A stretch of DNA of 64,000 nucleotides from positions 62,001 to 126,000 of the forward strand of contig JAQSWM010000005.1 of assembly GCA_029266635.1 (NCBI GenBank), read 5' to 3'. A model generated the notes under the pieces. The model ran no database searches. It saw only the letters and a list, made by a program, of their open reading frames with translations, and was not told the DNA's origin. Below are positions 27,192 through 35,272 of this stretch, piece after piece (the stretch's first letter is position 1; the number at the start of each line of letters is the position of its first letter). This DNA is from Sphingobacteriaceae bacterium (lineage in GTDB: Bacteria > Bacteroidota > Bacteroidia > Sphingobacteriales > Sphingobacteriaceae). The position numbers and the translations under genes were made by a program.

Positions 27192-27222
27192 CAAAGATAG
27201 AGATAATTATTTATTTGACAAG
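27192..27222 (-). promoter_or_regulatory. Promoter of the rplM-rpsI-rpsB-tsf operon
   Basis: On the minus strand: CTTG at 27222-27219 (one mismatch to TTTG), an exact 19-bp spacer, then TATCTTTG at 27199-27192, which matches TAnnTTTG. The predicted start lies about 48 bp before the rplM GTG. Confidence 0.7.
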
Positions 27223-27614
27223 CCGTGGGAGAGAAATTTGAGGCTTGAGGTGTAACGTTGAAGGAATAAGGTGCGAGGCAGGCAAAAGGATTTTTGAAAA
27301 ACAGAAGACTGTGGTACTTGGGGTAGGTTAGCCCCCGCTGTATTCTATAGCCCTCGTGCCTCGGGGCTGCCGTTTCCATCGGGTAACAGCGCAGCCTCGG
27401 CTTTAGCAGCATCTGTTTGCGATAAAAGCAGACCATAATTGTAGTATAACATTGGAAAACTAAAATCAGTTCATCTAATCAATTCTAAATGATAGGAGTC
27501 ATTCTAAGGGTTGATATTTTATCATTCGCAGATTCAATGGCTAAGTAACATTTCGCTGTTTTTTGAAGGGAAATTCCCGGGGCACACGTTTCTGTCCTTG
27601 TGATAAGTTAGAAT
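27223..27614. other. Gene-poor intergenic region with a GC-rich block
   Basis: Between the rplM promoter and the convex end of the next gene I see no convincing CDS. The 84-codon open frame on the minus strand has no recognisable protein features. The segment 27326-27430 is clearly richer in G+C than its surroundings and contains GCCTCGGGGCTGCCG and GCGCAGCCTCGGC, which can pair imperfectly as a hairpin. It may be a dispersed repeat or a structured RNA. The rest is AT-rich and featureless to me. Confidence 0.4.
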
Positions 27615-28010
27615 TCAATTCGACCTGGTATAAATTTTTAGATAAGCCAATGAAGCAAACGCCATCGTAAATAGCAGTCTAAAGAGCATTGCATCAATGG
27701 TTTTAAATTGATACAGCCCTCCTGTAGTGATGTGGAATATCAATCCTCCAAAGGTGACAATCAACAGAATGAAGGCACAAAGGATTAATAGAGCACTCCA
27801 CCTTTTTGCATTCCAGAAGCCATACGCAGTGATGATATAAATGAAACCGCATATAAAATTGGTGAAAACAACAAAAGGGACGAAATTTCCTTCTTTTTCC
27901 CGTAAGCCAAAAAGATCGAAGACGACGGCTCCCCCAATAAATACGGTCACCATACCAAATAACACGAGTATAATTGCTGCTACCTTAAGTATTTTGGCGT
28001 CCGATGACAT
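27615..28010 (-). CDS. Hypothetical four-helix membrane protein
   Basis: This 131-residue protein has four hydrophobic segments: about 10-33 (VAAIILVLFGMVTVFIGGAV), 45-65 (FVVFTNFICGFIYIITAYGF), 72-95 (ALLILCAFILLIVTFGGLIF) and 108-126. The pattern is that of small integral membrane proteins of unknown function common in Bacteroidota. No catalytic motif is seen. It stands alone between the rplM leader region and pdhC. Coding status is supported by the continuous hydrophobic pattern rather than by a recognised family. Confidence 0.65.
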   Translation of the reverse strand: MSSDAKILKVAAIILVLFGMVTVFIGGAVVFDLFGLREKEGNFVPFVVFTNFICGFIYIITAYGFWNAKRWSALLILCAFILLIVTFGGLIFHITTGGLYQFKTIDAMLFRLLFTMAFASLAYLKIYTRSN

Positions 28011-28120
28011 ACAAATTTCTAAACGCGGTTTGGAGTAATACCTTAATTAATCGCTTGCAAAGTTAATAAACGATAAATATATCCGTTATTATTTCATTGA
28101 TTGCAGAGTATGCATAATCC

Positions 28121-28156
28121 AATAAAAAAGGCCATCAGCATTGCTGATGGCCTTTA
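28121..28156 (-). terminator. Rho-independent terminator after pdhC
   Basis: AAAGGCCATCAGCA and TGCTGATGGCCTTT pair as a long near-perfect stem (28127-28155), with a T-run on the minus-strand 3' side. It lies about 20 bp after the pdhC stop. Confidence 0.92.
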
Positions 28157-28175
28157 CTACCTGAGTAATAAATCT

Positions 28176-29870
28176 TTATACCAACAATCTCACTGGTTCT
28201 TCCAGCAATGATTTAAAGGTTTGAAGGAAAGCAGATCCGGTTGCGCCATCCACCACACGGTGATCACAGCTCAGCGTTACTTTCATAACGTTGCCCGGAA
28301 CCACGGCGCCATTTTTAACAACAGGAACCTGCTGGATTCCACCAATTGCAAGGATACAAGCGTCTGGTGGATTGATGATAGCTGTAAATTCGTCTATACC
28401 GAACATGCCCAGGTTAGAGATGGTGAAAGTAGAACCTTCCCAATCCGCAGGCTGAAGTTTTTTGCTTTTTGCACGCTGTGCGAAATCTTTCACTTCAGCA
28501 GAGATGTGCGACAATGTCTTTCCATCCGCGAAGCGCACAACCGGAACGAGCAAGCCATCTTCCACAGCCACTGCAACGCCGATGTTTACGTGTTCATTGT
28601 AACGGATTTTATCGCCCAGCCAGGATGAGTTTACGTTTGGATGCTGTTTCAAAGCAACTGCAACAGCTTTGATCACCATGTCGTTAAACGAGATCTTAAC
28701 TGGTGCAAACTCGTTGATTTTTGCACGGGCAACCATGGCGCTATCCATATCTATGCTCATAGTGAGATAGAAGTGCGGAGCGGTGAACAGGCTCTCTGAA
28801 AGGCGCTTGGCAATCACCTTGCGCATCTGAGAAACTGGTTTCTCTGTATATTTTTCCTCGCCGATAAACTGCGGGATAGTTACTGTTTGTGCTGGTTTGG
28901 CTTCGCCCCGAGCAGCGGCTTGCGGTGCTGCCGCTTGCGCACTTGCAGGTTTAGCCGAAGGAGTGAAGTTCTCTACATCTTTTTTAACGATGCGGCCGCC
29001 TTCTGCGCTTCCTTTAACTTGAGTAATATCGATGCCTTTGTCTTTGGCAATTTTCTTGGCCAGAGGCGATGCCTTCACACGCGATTCGTCGCCGGAAGCT
29101 TGTTCCTGCGCCTCTTGTTCTGCTGGCTTGGATTCGGCTTGTTGTTGTGGGGCTTGTTGCTGAGGTGCCTGAGCTGGAGCTTCGGCTGATTTCTCAGCAG
29201 CGGGAGCAGAGCTTTGGTTTAATAAAGGCGTTACGTCTGTTCCTGGCTTGCCAACAATAGCAATAATGTCATTTACTTTAGCAGCCTTACCTTTTTCAAC
29301 GCCTACATACAAAAGTGTTCCTTCCGCATAAGCAGTAACTTCCATTGTAGCTTTATCGGTTTCCACATCAGCAAGCGTATCATCGCTCTTGATGGTATCA
29401 CCAACTTTCTTGTGCCACTCCGCGATAACGCCTTCGGTCATGGTATCGCTCAAAAGCGGCATCCGGATAACGGTTGCACCCAAAGATTCCGGGGTTACGG
29501 CCGGACCCGATTGTGCAGCAGGCTTAGAATCGGCTGCGGGCTTTGCTTCTTCTGCTTTCGGTTCTTCTTTCTTTTCTGCAGCTGGTGCAGCTCCTGCAGA
29601 AGCGCCTTCAAGAGCAGCTTTGTAATCTTCTCCTTCGGCTCCTAAAACGGCAATAACGCTGTCAACCGGTACAGCTTCACCTTCCTGAGCGCCAATATAT
29701 AATAGTGTGCCTTCCTGAAAAGACTCGAAATCCATCGTAGCTTTATCAGTTTCAACCTCCGCAACTACATCGCCTGTTTTAACCTTGTCGCCAACTTTCT
29801 TATGCCATTTAGCAATAACACCTTCGGTCATGGTGTCACTCATCTTGGGCATTTTTACTACTTCAGCCAT
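28176..29870 (-). CDS. pdhC: Pyruvate dehydrogenase E2, dihydrolipoamide acetyltransferase
   Basis: This 564-residue E2 carries two lipoyl domains (about 1-80 and 132-212), each with a lipoylated Lys in an ETDKATM motif, joined by Ala/Pro/Glu/Gln-rich linkers. The E1/E3-binding domain is at about 262-300 (VKASPLAKKIAKDKGIDI), and the catalytic acyltransferase domain follows (about 335-564) with the C-terminal SCDHRVVDGATGSAFL active site (His and Asp). It transfers acetyl from lipoamide to CoA and forms the core of the complex. It lies 14 bp after pdhA. No pdhB is present, so the E1 beta subunit must be encoded elsewhere. Confidence 0.95.
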   Translation of the reverse strand: MAEVVKMPKMSDTMTEGVIAKWHKKVGDKVKTGDVVAEVETDKATMDFESFQEGTLLYIGAQEGEAVPVDSVIAVLGAEGEDYKAALEGASAGAAPAAEKKEEPKAEEAKPAADSKPAAQSGPAVTPESLGATVIRMPLLSDTMTEGVIAEWHKKVGDTIKSDDTLADVETDKATMEVTAYAEGTLLYVGVEKGKAAKVNDIIAIVGKPGTDVTPLLNQSSAPAAEKSAEAPAQAPQQQAPQQQAESKPAEQEAQEQASGDESRVKASPLAKKIAKDKGIDITQVKGSAEGGRIVKKDVENFTPSAKPASAQAAAPQAAARGEAKPAQTVTIPQFIGEEKYTEKPVSQMRKVIAKRLSESLFTAPHFYLTMSIDMDSAMVARAKINEFAPVKISFNDMVIKAVAVALKQHPNVNSSWLGDKIRYNEHVNIGVAVAVEDGLLVPVVRFADGKTLSHISAEVKDFAQRAKSKKLQPADWEGSTFTISNLGMFGIDEFTAIINPPDACILAIGGIQQVPVVKNGAVVPGNVMKVTLSCDHRVVDGATGSAFLQTFKSLLEEPVRLLV

Positions 29871-29884
29871 GTTTTTAATTCAGA

Positions 29885-30880
29885 TTAGCTACGGATAAAA
29901 GGATAATCTTGTTGTGTGTAAACGTCTTTGTATAATTCTTCAGGCTCCGGCCACGGCGATTCTTCAGAAAATTTCACTGATTCATCAACTATCTCTTTCA
30001 CCTTCTTATCCATCTCCTCAAACCACGCCTCATCAGCATACTTGTTTTCAAGAATCGCCTGTTTGGTGATTTCAATCGGGTCTTTTGCTTTGTATTCTTC
30101 AACCTCTTCTTTGCTGCGGTATTTAGCAGGGTCTGACATGGAGTGGCCTTTGTAGCGATAAGTACGCATTTCCAAAAACGTTGGGCCTTCGCCGTTACGG
30201 GCACGTGTTACTGCCTCGTCCATTGCGTTGTGAACCGCAACCGGATCCATGCCATCAACTGGTGCACAAGGCATATCGAAGCCCAATCCTATTTTATAGA
30301 TATCAACCATGTTGGTGGTACGGGCTACAGATGTTCCCATCGCATACCCATTGTTCTCGCAAACAAAAACTACTGGAAGCTTCCACAGCATAGCCATGTT
30401 GAAGGTTTCGTTCAGGGCTCCCTGGCGAACAGCGCCATCGCCCATGTAGCAAACGTTCACATTCTTAGTGCCGAGGTATTTCTCCGCGAAAGCGACACCA
30501 GCACCTAAAGGTATTTGCCCGCCCACAATGCCATGCCCGCCGAAAAACTTGTGCTCTTTGCTGAACATGTGCATGGAACCGCCTTTGCCTTTAGAGCAGC
30601 CTGTTGCTTTTCCATAAAGCTCAGCCATTATTTCATTGGCACCCATTCCGCGTGCCAGCGCATGTGCGTGATCGCGATAAGCAGTTATCATAGAATCGCC
30701 AGGGCCTAACACCGACATTGCGCCAGCTAACACAGCTTCCTGACCGATATATAAATGGCAAAATCCTCTTATTTTCTGCTGGCCATAAAGTTGGCCGGAT
30801 TTCTCCTCGAATCTGCGCATAAGCAGCATAGATTCGTACCAGTTTAAATAAGTATCTTTTGTAATTTCTACAGAATTCAT
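29885..30880 (-). CDS. pdhA: Pyruvate dehydrogenase E1 component, alpha subunit
   Basis: This 331-residue subunit binds thiamine diphosphate with its beta partner and decarboxylates pyruvate. Visible: MRRFEEKSGQLYGQQKIRGF, HLYIGQEAVLAGAM, KGKGGSMHMFSKEHKFFGGH, and the TPP motif GDGAVRQGALNETFNMAMLW, followed by FVCENNGYAMGT. MRTYRYKGHSMSDPAKYRSK is the regulatory-loop region. The ATG at 30880 fits. It is first in the pdhA-pdhC pair, an arrangement known in Bacteroidota where pdhB is separate. Confidence 0.96.
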   Translation of the reverse strand: MNSVEITKDTYLNWYESMLLMRRFEEKSGQLYGQQKIRGFCHLYIGQEAVLAGAMSVLGPGDSMITAYRDHAHALARGMGANEIMAELYGKATGCSKGKGGSMHMFSKEHKFFGGHGIVGGQIPLGAGVAFAEKYLGTKNVNVCYMGDGAVRQGALNETFNMAMLWKLPVVFVCENNGYAMGTSVARTTNMVDIYKIGLGFDMPCAPVDGMDPVAVHNAMDEAVTRARNGEGPTFLEMRTYRYKGHSMSDPAKYRSKEEVEEYKAKDPIEITKQAILENKYADEAWFEEMDKKVKEIVDESVKFSEESPWPEPEELYKDVYTQQDYPFIRS

Positions 30881-30908
30881 TCGATATTATCGTTATTTTT
30901 TGGGAAGG

Positions 30909-30916
30909 CAAATCTA
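30909..30916 (-). promoter_or_regulatory. Probable -7 element upstream of pdhA
   Basis: On the minus strand this reads TAGATTTG, a match to TAnnTTTG, 29 bp before the pdhA start. A -33 TTTG at the standard distance is not evident. Confidence 0.4.
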
Positions 30917-31017
30917 ATTATAAAAGCCTTAAAAAAAGAAATTCAGAATTTATTGTTATAGCTGCAACTTTTTACAAAACTCCACGTTTAAGGATTATTT
31001 TCTTGTGCAATTTGGGG

Positions 31018-31048
31018 TTGTCGGGGAAATTTATTTGATATACTTTTG
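31018..31048 (+). promoter_or_regulatory. Probable promoter of the NlpC/P60 gene
   Basis: TTG at 31018-31020 and TACTTTTG at 31041-31048 are separated by 20 bp, close to the Bacteroidota consensus. The start codon follows about 70 bp downstream, leaving a leader of about 65 nt. Confidence 0.55.
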
Positions 31049-31119
31049 CAGCGATTCGAAAGGAAATCTGAAAAGGGATATTAATAGTCTAGTTAACTGT
31101 TAATAAGAGTTAAGAAATT

Positions 31120-31677
31120 ATGGGGAAAAAACTACTAATAGCAGTATTGCTGCTTGTAAGTTCTTTTGCGTCAGTTCAGGCGCAAACAGCAAACAAAGGT
31201 TCTAAAGCAGAAATTGCAGACCCGGATAACCTCGCAAAAGATTATTTTTCTCAAATCATGGGCGTTGCAGTTTCGGCAACCTCAAACATTAAGCTTTATC
31301 AATTTATTTACGACTGGATCGGTACTCCTTATAAGTTAGGGGGAGGAAGCAAGAGCGGTGTTGATTGCTCTGGTTTTGCCAATCAGTTATATAATAAGGT
31401 ATTCAATACTGTTATCGCCAACAACTCGAGGAATATTTTCAATATGGTTAACCCAATTGATAAAGAAGAACTGAGAGAAGGCGATTTAGTGTTCTTTAAA
31501 ATAAACAGCAGTGCCATTTCGCACATTGGCGTGTACATCGGTGCTAATAAGTTTGCCCATGCTTCAAGCAGCCGCGGCGTAATGATCAGCAACCTGAACG
31601 AGCCTTACTGGCGAAAATATTACTACAAGGGCGGGCGCCTGCTCCAGTCAATTCAAGACCAGCTCGATGACAACTAA
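31120..31677 (+). CDS. Exported C40-family (NlpC/P60) cell-wall hydrolase
   Basis: This 185-residue protein has a signal peptide (cleavage near VQA-QT, residue 21-22) and an NlpC/P60 domain (about 60-180). The catalytic Cys83 is in SGVDCSGFANQLY, His135 in SHIGVYIG, and a third polar residue follows (His147 region, KFAHASS). Such enzymes cut D-glutamyl-diaminopimelate bonds in peptidoglycan stem peptides. There is no separate SH3 or LysM domain. It is a single gene with its own promoter and terminator. Confidence 0.92.
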   Translation: MGKKLLIAVLLLVSSFASVQAQTANKGSKAEIADPDNLAKDYFSQIMGVAVSATSNIKLYQFIYDWIGTPYKLGGGSKSGVDCSGFANQLYNKVFNTVIANNSRNIFNMVNPIDKEELREGDLVFFKINSSAISHIGVYIGANKFAHASSSRGVMISNLNEPYWRKYYYKGGRLLQSIQDQLDDN

Positions 31678-31693
31678 GTAGCTGAAAGATTTT

Positions 31694-31724
31694 AAGCCGT
31701 TCCTCACCAGAACGGCTTTTTTTA
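31694..31724. terminator. Rho-independent terminator shared by convergent genes
   Basis: AAGCCGTTC and GAACGGCTT pair around a TCTCACC-type loop, followed by seven Ts on the plus strand. It lies 17 bp after the NlpC/P60 stop and touches the stop of the convergent small membrane gene. Confidence 0.88.
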
Positions 31725-31913
31725 TATCTTGGCTACGTCTTGTGTGTTTCTCACCAAGCCAATTCCGGTCAGGAAAAACAACAGTCCGAGGATACCATAA
31801 ACAATAAGTGCCTTGGTGTTTTCAGTGCCTTGTACGAAGCCAACAGCTGCGTAGATCAAGCCAACGATACCTAGTATTGTTAAGATCAATCCGAATGTTC
31901 TTTTTAAGTTCAT
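31722..31913 (-). CDS. Small two-helix membrane protein
   Basis: This 63-residue protein has two hydrophobic segments (about 7-27, FGLILTILGIVGLIYAAVGF; and about 34-54, ALIVYGILGLLFFLTGIGLV) around a short polar loop and a charged C-terminus. It resembles small uncharacterised Bacteroidota membrane proteins. Its stop lies within the shared terminator. Function is unknown; the clean amphipathic pattern supports a real gene. Confidence 0.65.
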   Translation of the reverse strand: MNLKRTFGLILTILGIVGLIYAAVGFVQGTENTKALIVYGILGLLFFLTGIGLVRNTQDVAKI

Positions 31914-31960
31914 GTCAAGTTTTTTCGGTTTAAATGCAAGAAGCTTGCCAAAAGCTGGTG

Positions 31961-34504
31961 CTACATCTGCTCGTAGCGTGCGGTCATTTTTGCCACCCGC
32001 TCTTCCATCGATTCGGTGGTTATCCGCTCCCTTCCCAGCCGGTCAACCATAATTGGGAAGGAGAATGGCGTGGGGCGTTCGCTCGACGTTATTATTATCT
32101 TGAGGTTTTGGATACGTTGCAAAGATGCTCTCAACCTGTATTCTTCCAACTGAAATTGCAAAGCCTCCTGATAAGCCTGCCGCACCAGCACATTGTCTTT
32201 TTCGTATTCACTGAACACCTCGAACAGAAGCGAGGTTGAAGCCTGAAGATGTTTGTTCTTCATGCCCTTTCCGGGGAAGCCGGTAAATATCAGCCCGGCG
32301 ATGTGTGCGATGTCCCTGAACCGCCGCCTTGCCATTTCATTCGCATTTAAGCTATGCTGAATATCTTCAAGCAGATTATCTATGCTAAACAAATCATTTG
32401 CAATGGCTTCTTCGAGCGGCATTTCTTCATCAGTGAGCAGCTCAAAGCCGTAGTCATTCATTGCTATCGAAAACGTTGAGCGTTTGATCTTTGAAATGCG
32501 ATAAGCAAAGAGGGAAGCCATCCCTTCATGGACCAGTCTTCCATCAAATGGATAGAAGTAGAGATGATGGCCATCCCGCGAGGTGAACTTTTCAATCAGG
32601 AATTCGTCCTGCATGGGCAGGTGCGAGAGCTCTGCCTGCAGATCGAACAAGGGGCGGAGGGTACGTACTTCAATGTCCTCCTCAACTCCCATCGCCACTT
32701 CGTCAAGCTTTACCCGGAACATAGCCGAAAGCTGCGACGAGAGCGGCATCCGCCCACCCATCCAGCTTGGAATTTGCCCTTTCAGCTTTCCCGACTTCCG
32801 CACGTAAGCCGTCATGTCTTTAATCTTTACAAGTTCAAGCGGCCGGCCCGCAAACCAGAAAGTATCTCCAACTTTTAGCCGTGAAATAAATGATTCCTCA
32901 ATAGTGCCGAGGAAACCGCCGCTCATGAACTTAATACGGATGTTTACGTCGCTTACAATCGTTCCCATCGTGAGCCTGTGGCGCATGGCAACGCGACGGC
33001 TGTTAACTTTATAAACTCCATTTTCAATTTCCACTTTGAGGAATTCGTCATAAGCGGAGAGCGTTTTGCCTCCTTTCGTGATAAACTCTAGGATCTGGTT
33101 GTAGTCCTTACGTTCCAAATCCGCGTAGGCGTAGGTGGTTTTAAGCTCTTCGAAAATTTCGTCCGGCCTAAAGCCGTCAGAGACCGCAAGCGTAACGAGG
33201 TATTGCATCAGCACATCCATGGCAAGTAGGATCGGGTCGCGGCTCTCGAAAACCTCTTCTTTGATGGCTTGCTTCAGGGCAGCTCCCTCCAGAAGTTCAA
33301 GCGAATGCGTTGGGACAAACCACGCTTTTGAAGTTGCGCCGGGATGATGGCCGCTTCGCCCCGCCCGCTGCATAAAGCGTGCAACGCCTTTGGGGCTGCC
33401 AATCTGGATCACCGTGTCCACCGGCCTGAAATCCACCCCAAGGTCAAGGCTTGAAGTGCAGACAACCAGCCTCAGCATTTCATTATGCAGAGCCTCCTCA
33501 ACCCAGCTCCGCAACTCATTATCAAGCGAACCGTGGTGCATTGCCATCACGCCCGCATATTCCGGATACTTATCCAAAATTGCCATGTACCAGATCTCAG
33601 ACTGAGATCGTGTGTTTGTGAAAATAAGTGTGGTTTTGCTTTTGGCGACGATCTCCATCACCTCGGGTAAAAGCTTGATCCCAAGGTGCCCCGCCCATGA
33701 GAATTTCTCAATATTCTCGGGGATGATGGATTCGATGACGAGCTTTTTCTCCAGGTTAGCCCGGATGAGCTTTATCTTTTCAGGAGGATAGCTGTTGCCG
33801 AGAAGAACTTCCGCGGCTTGTTCAAGATTGCCGATGGTTGCTGAAATGCCCCAGATGCGTAGTGTTGTGGGTTGCGGGGTGTGAGTATTGGGTTGGGAGT
33901 TGTGGGTTGCGAGTTGGGAGCCTTGGCTTTCCGCTTTCCGCTCTTCGCTTTCCGCTAACAACGCTTTCAGCCGAGACAATCCCAGCTCCAACTGGACTCC
34001 TCGCTTAGTACCCAAAAGCTCATGCCATTCATCCGCAACTACAAGATCCAGCTTTTCAAAAAGCTTTGGGTAGTCTTTAGTGGCGAGCATGAGGTGCAGG
34101 CTTTCTGGCGTTGTGAGTAGAACCTGGGGGAGATTTTTCTTCAAGTCCTGTTTTTCCTTTGCCGGTGTGTCGCCAGTACGGGAAGCAATCTTCCACGGAA
34201 TTTCCAGATCATCCACAACAGTTTGCATCGCTTTGCGGATATCATTTGTGAGCGCCCGCAGCGGTGTGATCCAAAGCATCCTCAACCCTTTACTCTGGAC
34301 AGTTTTATAATCTTCAGGATGGCTGTTAATGTACGATGCAACAAAGGGCAGAAAGAGAGCGAAGGTTTTGCCGCTGCCAGTTGGAGCGTTCAATAATCCG
34401 GAGAAGCCATGTAAATAAGCCTCTTCCATCTCTTTTTGAAAAGGAAACTGCTCCCACCTTTTTGTGCGGAACCACTCAGATATTACTTCCTGGCCTTTGG
34501 TCAT
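31961..34504 (-). CDS. Ligase-associated DNA damage response DEXH-box helicase (Lhr-like)
   Basis: This 847-residue SF2 helicase has a Q-motif region, Walker A LLNAPTGSGKTFALFLPF, TTPESLHLML, a DEWH box (VVADEWHELLG), WGISATIGNLEQ (motif III), RLVVCTSSLDLGVDFRPVD and motif VI FMQRAGRSGHHPG, then the Lhr-type winged-helix/core C-terminus. It matches the ligase-associated family that works with an ATP-dependent DNA ligase, an exonuclease and PdeM phosphoesterase; none of these are in the window. The ATG at 34504 is chosen over a TTG 11 codons upstream that lies in a terminator. Residues about 183-215 are a low-complexity insert (see repeat). Confidence 0.92.
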   Translation of the reverse strand: MTKGQEVISEWFRTKRWEQFPFQKEMEEAYLHGFSGLLNAPTGSGKTFALFLPFVASYINSHPEDYKTVQSKGLRMLWITPLRALTNDIRKAMQTVVDDLEIPWKIASRTGDTPAKEKQDLKKNLPQVLLTTPESLHLMLATKDYPKLFEKLDLVVADEWHELLGTKRGVQLELGLSRLKALLAESEERKAESQGSQLATHNSQPNTHTPQPTTLRIWGISATIGNLEQAAEVLLGNSYPPEKIKLIRANLEKKLVIESIIPENIEKFSWAGHLGIKLLPEVMEIVAKSKTTLIFTNTRSQSEIWYMAILDKYPEYAGVMAMHHGSLDNELRSWVEEALHNEMLRLVVCTSSLDLGVDFRPVDTVIQIGSPKGVARFMQRAGRSGHHPGATSKAWFVPTHSLELLEGAALKQAIKEEVFESRDPILLAMDVLMQYLVTLAVSDGFRPDEIFEELKTTYAYADLERKDYNQILEFITKGGKTLSAYDEFLKVEIENGVYKVNSRRVAMRHRLTMGTIVSDVNIRIKFMSGGFLGTIEESFISRLKVGDTFWFAGRPLELVKIKDMTAYVRKSGKLKGQIPSWMGGRMPLSSQLSAMFRVKLDEVAMGVEEDIEVRTLRPLFDLQAELSHLPMQDEFLIEKFTSRDGHHLYFYPFDGRLVHEGMASLFAYRISKIKRSTFSIAMNDYGFELLTDEEMPLEEAIANDLFSIDNLLEDIQHSLNANEMARRRFRDIAHIAGLIFTGFPGKGMKNKHLQASTSLLFEVFSEYEKDNVLVRQAYQEALQFQLEEYRLRASLQRIQNLKIIITSSERPTPFSFPIMVDRLGRERITTESMEERVAKMTARYEQM
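33861..33957 (-). repeat. In-frame low-complexity insert in the helicase gene
   Basis: On the coding strand this reads as repeated GCGGAAAGC units followed by CAACTCGCAACCCACAACTC-like words. It encodes a hydrophilic stretch (SEERKAESQGSQLATHNSQP onward) between the DEWH box and the SATIG motif, where the helicase core normally has a short loop. The CAACCCACAAC words are shared with the intergenic repeat at 25346-25407 and resemble those at 55015-55092. Confidence 0.7.
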
Positions 34505-34513
34505 CTTAAACAA

Positions 34514-34543
34514 AAAACCCGGAATGAATTTAATCAAACCGGG
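34514..34543 (-). terminator. Terminator after the beta-barrel gene
   Basis: On the minus strand ACCCGG pairs with CCGGGT around a loop of about 17 nt and is followed by TTTTTTG. It lies about 26 bp after the stop of the gene at 34569 and just before the helicase start, separating the two units. The stem is only 6 bp with a large loop. Confidence 0.55.
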
Positions 34544-34568
34544 TAAATGAATGAATTTGTTCTACAGC

Positions 34569-35171
34569 TTAAAGAATTTTATACCCGAGGCTCAAATGCC
34601 ACAGGTTAGATTTTTGCTCGTACTTATCGCTTTTGCTCACGTTTGTTAGACCCGCTTCGTAGCGTAAGTCAATTGAAAGTTTGGAAATATCAATACCCGC
34701 ACCGGCTTGTAATCCCAATGCATTGTTTTTGTAATTATGGAAATCGGTGATGCTTTGATAAGCACCCGAAGTTGGATTTTCTTTATCAAGGATGAAAGAA
34801 ACTACCGGCCCGCCCATAAAACGCACGTTTAGGTTACTAACGCCTATCTTGGTTCCCACCAATACAGGGAGATCAAGCGTAGTGAAGCTCACTTTTTCTT
34901 CCTGGCTTACTTCAGTACCATTTTGTTGTACGATGCTTGTAAAATTACTTCCCTTGCTTCCGAGGTAAAGCTCCGGTTGTACATAAAAACCCACTGCTCC
35001 GATCCGGGCCCACGCCCCCACCTGAAAGCCCAGCCGGTTTTCTTCGGAAGTTAAGTTGCTCTGAAGCTTTGCGAGGTTTAAACCTCCTTTGATCCCCAGA
35101 TTAAATGATTGGGCGAAAGCTGCTGTTACTCCAAGGGTCAACAACAGCGCTATAAGGGTAATTTTTTTCAT
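34569..35171 (-). CDS. Outer-membrane beta-barrel protein (porin-like, OMP_b-brl_2 type)
   Basis: This 200-residue protein has a signal peptide (MKKITLIALLLTLGVTAAFA, cleaved near residue 20) and a small beta-barrel: FNLGIKGGLNLAKLQSN opens the barrel, VGAWARIGAVGFYVQPELYL and LNVRFMGGPVVSFIL follow, and it ends LWHLSLGYKIL with a terminal hydrophobic strand. This is the pattern of PF13568-type barrels common in Bacteroidota. The ATG at 35171 gives the signal peptide; the frame runs 12 codons further upstream without a better start. Ligand is unknown. Confidence 0.88.
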   Translation of the reverse strand: MKKITLIALLLTLGVTAAFAQSFNLGIKGGLNLAKLQSNLTSEENRLGFQVGAWARIGAVGFYVQPELYLGSKGSNFTSIVQQNGTEVSQEEKVSFTTLDLPVLVGTKIGVSNLNVRFMGGPVVSFILDKENPTSGAYQSITDFHNYKNNALGLQAGAGIDISKLSIDLRYEAGLTNVSKSDKYEQKSNLWHLSLGYKIL

Positions 35172-35204
35172 GATTTTTTCTATTATATAGTTTGATATAC
35201 GCTC

Positions 35205-35235
35205 CAAACTTACGCAATAACATATTTCTGATAAA
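35205..35235 (-). promoter_or_regulatory. Promoter of the beta-barrel gene
   Basis: On the minus strand: TTTA at 35235-35232 (one mismatch to TTTG), a 19-bp spacer and TAAGTTTG at 35212-35205, which matches TAnnTTTG. It is 34 bp before the start codon and divergent from the CsbD-like gene promoter. Confidence 0.6.
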
Positions 35236-35256
35236 TAGGTTTATTTTTTAGTTTTG
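35227..35256 (+). promoter_or_regulatory. Promoter of the CsbD-like gene
   Basis: TAGTTTTG at 35249-35256 matches TAnnTTTG and lies 16 bp before the ATG. TCTG at 35227-35230, 18 bp upstream, is a weak -33 candidate. Confidence 0.45.
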
Positions 35257-35272
35257 TTTCCAAAATATAACG

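Noticed and set aside
27182-27436. 84-codon open frame in the rplM upstream region
   Set aside because: No family features or hydrophobic pattern, and it covers the rplM promoter and the GC-rich block. The translation looks random.
31934-32239. Open frame on the plus strand opposite the helicase end
   Set aside because: Lies antisense to a confidently identified helicase and has no recognisable features.
34505-34537. Upstream extension of the helicase
   Set aside because: It runs through the terminator of the neighbouring gene and starts at TTG. The ATG at 34504 fits the family.
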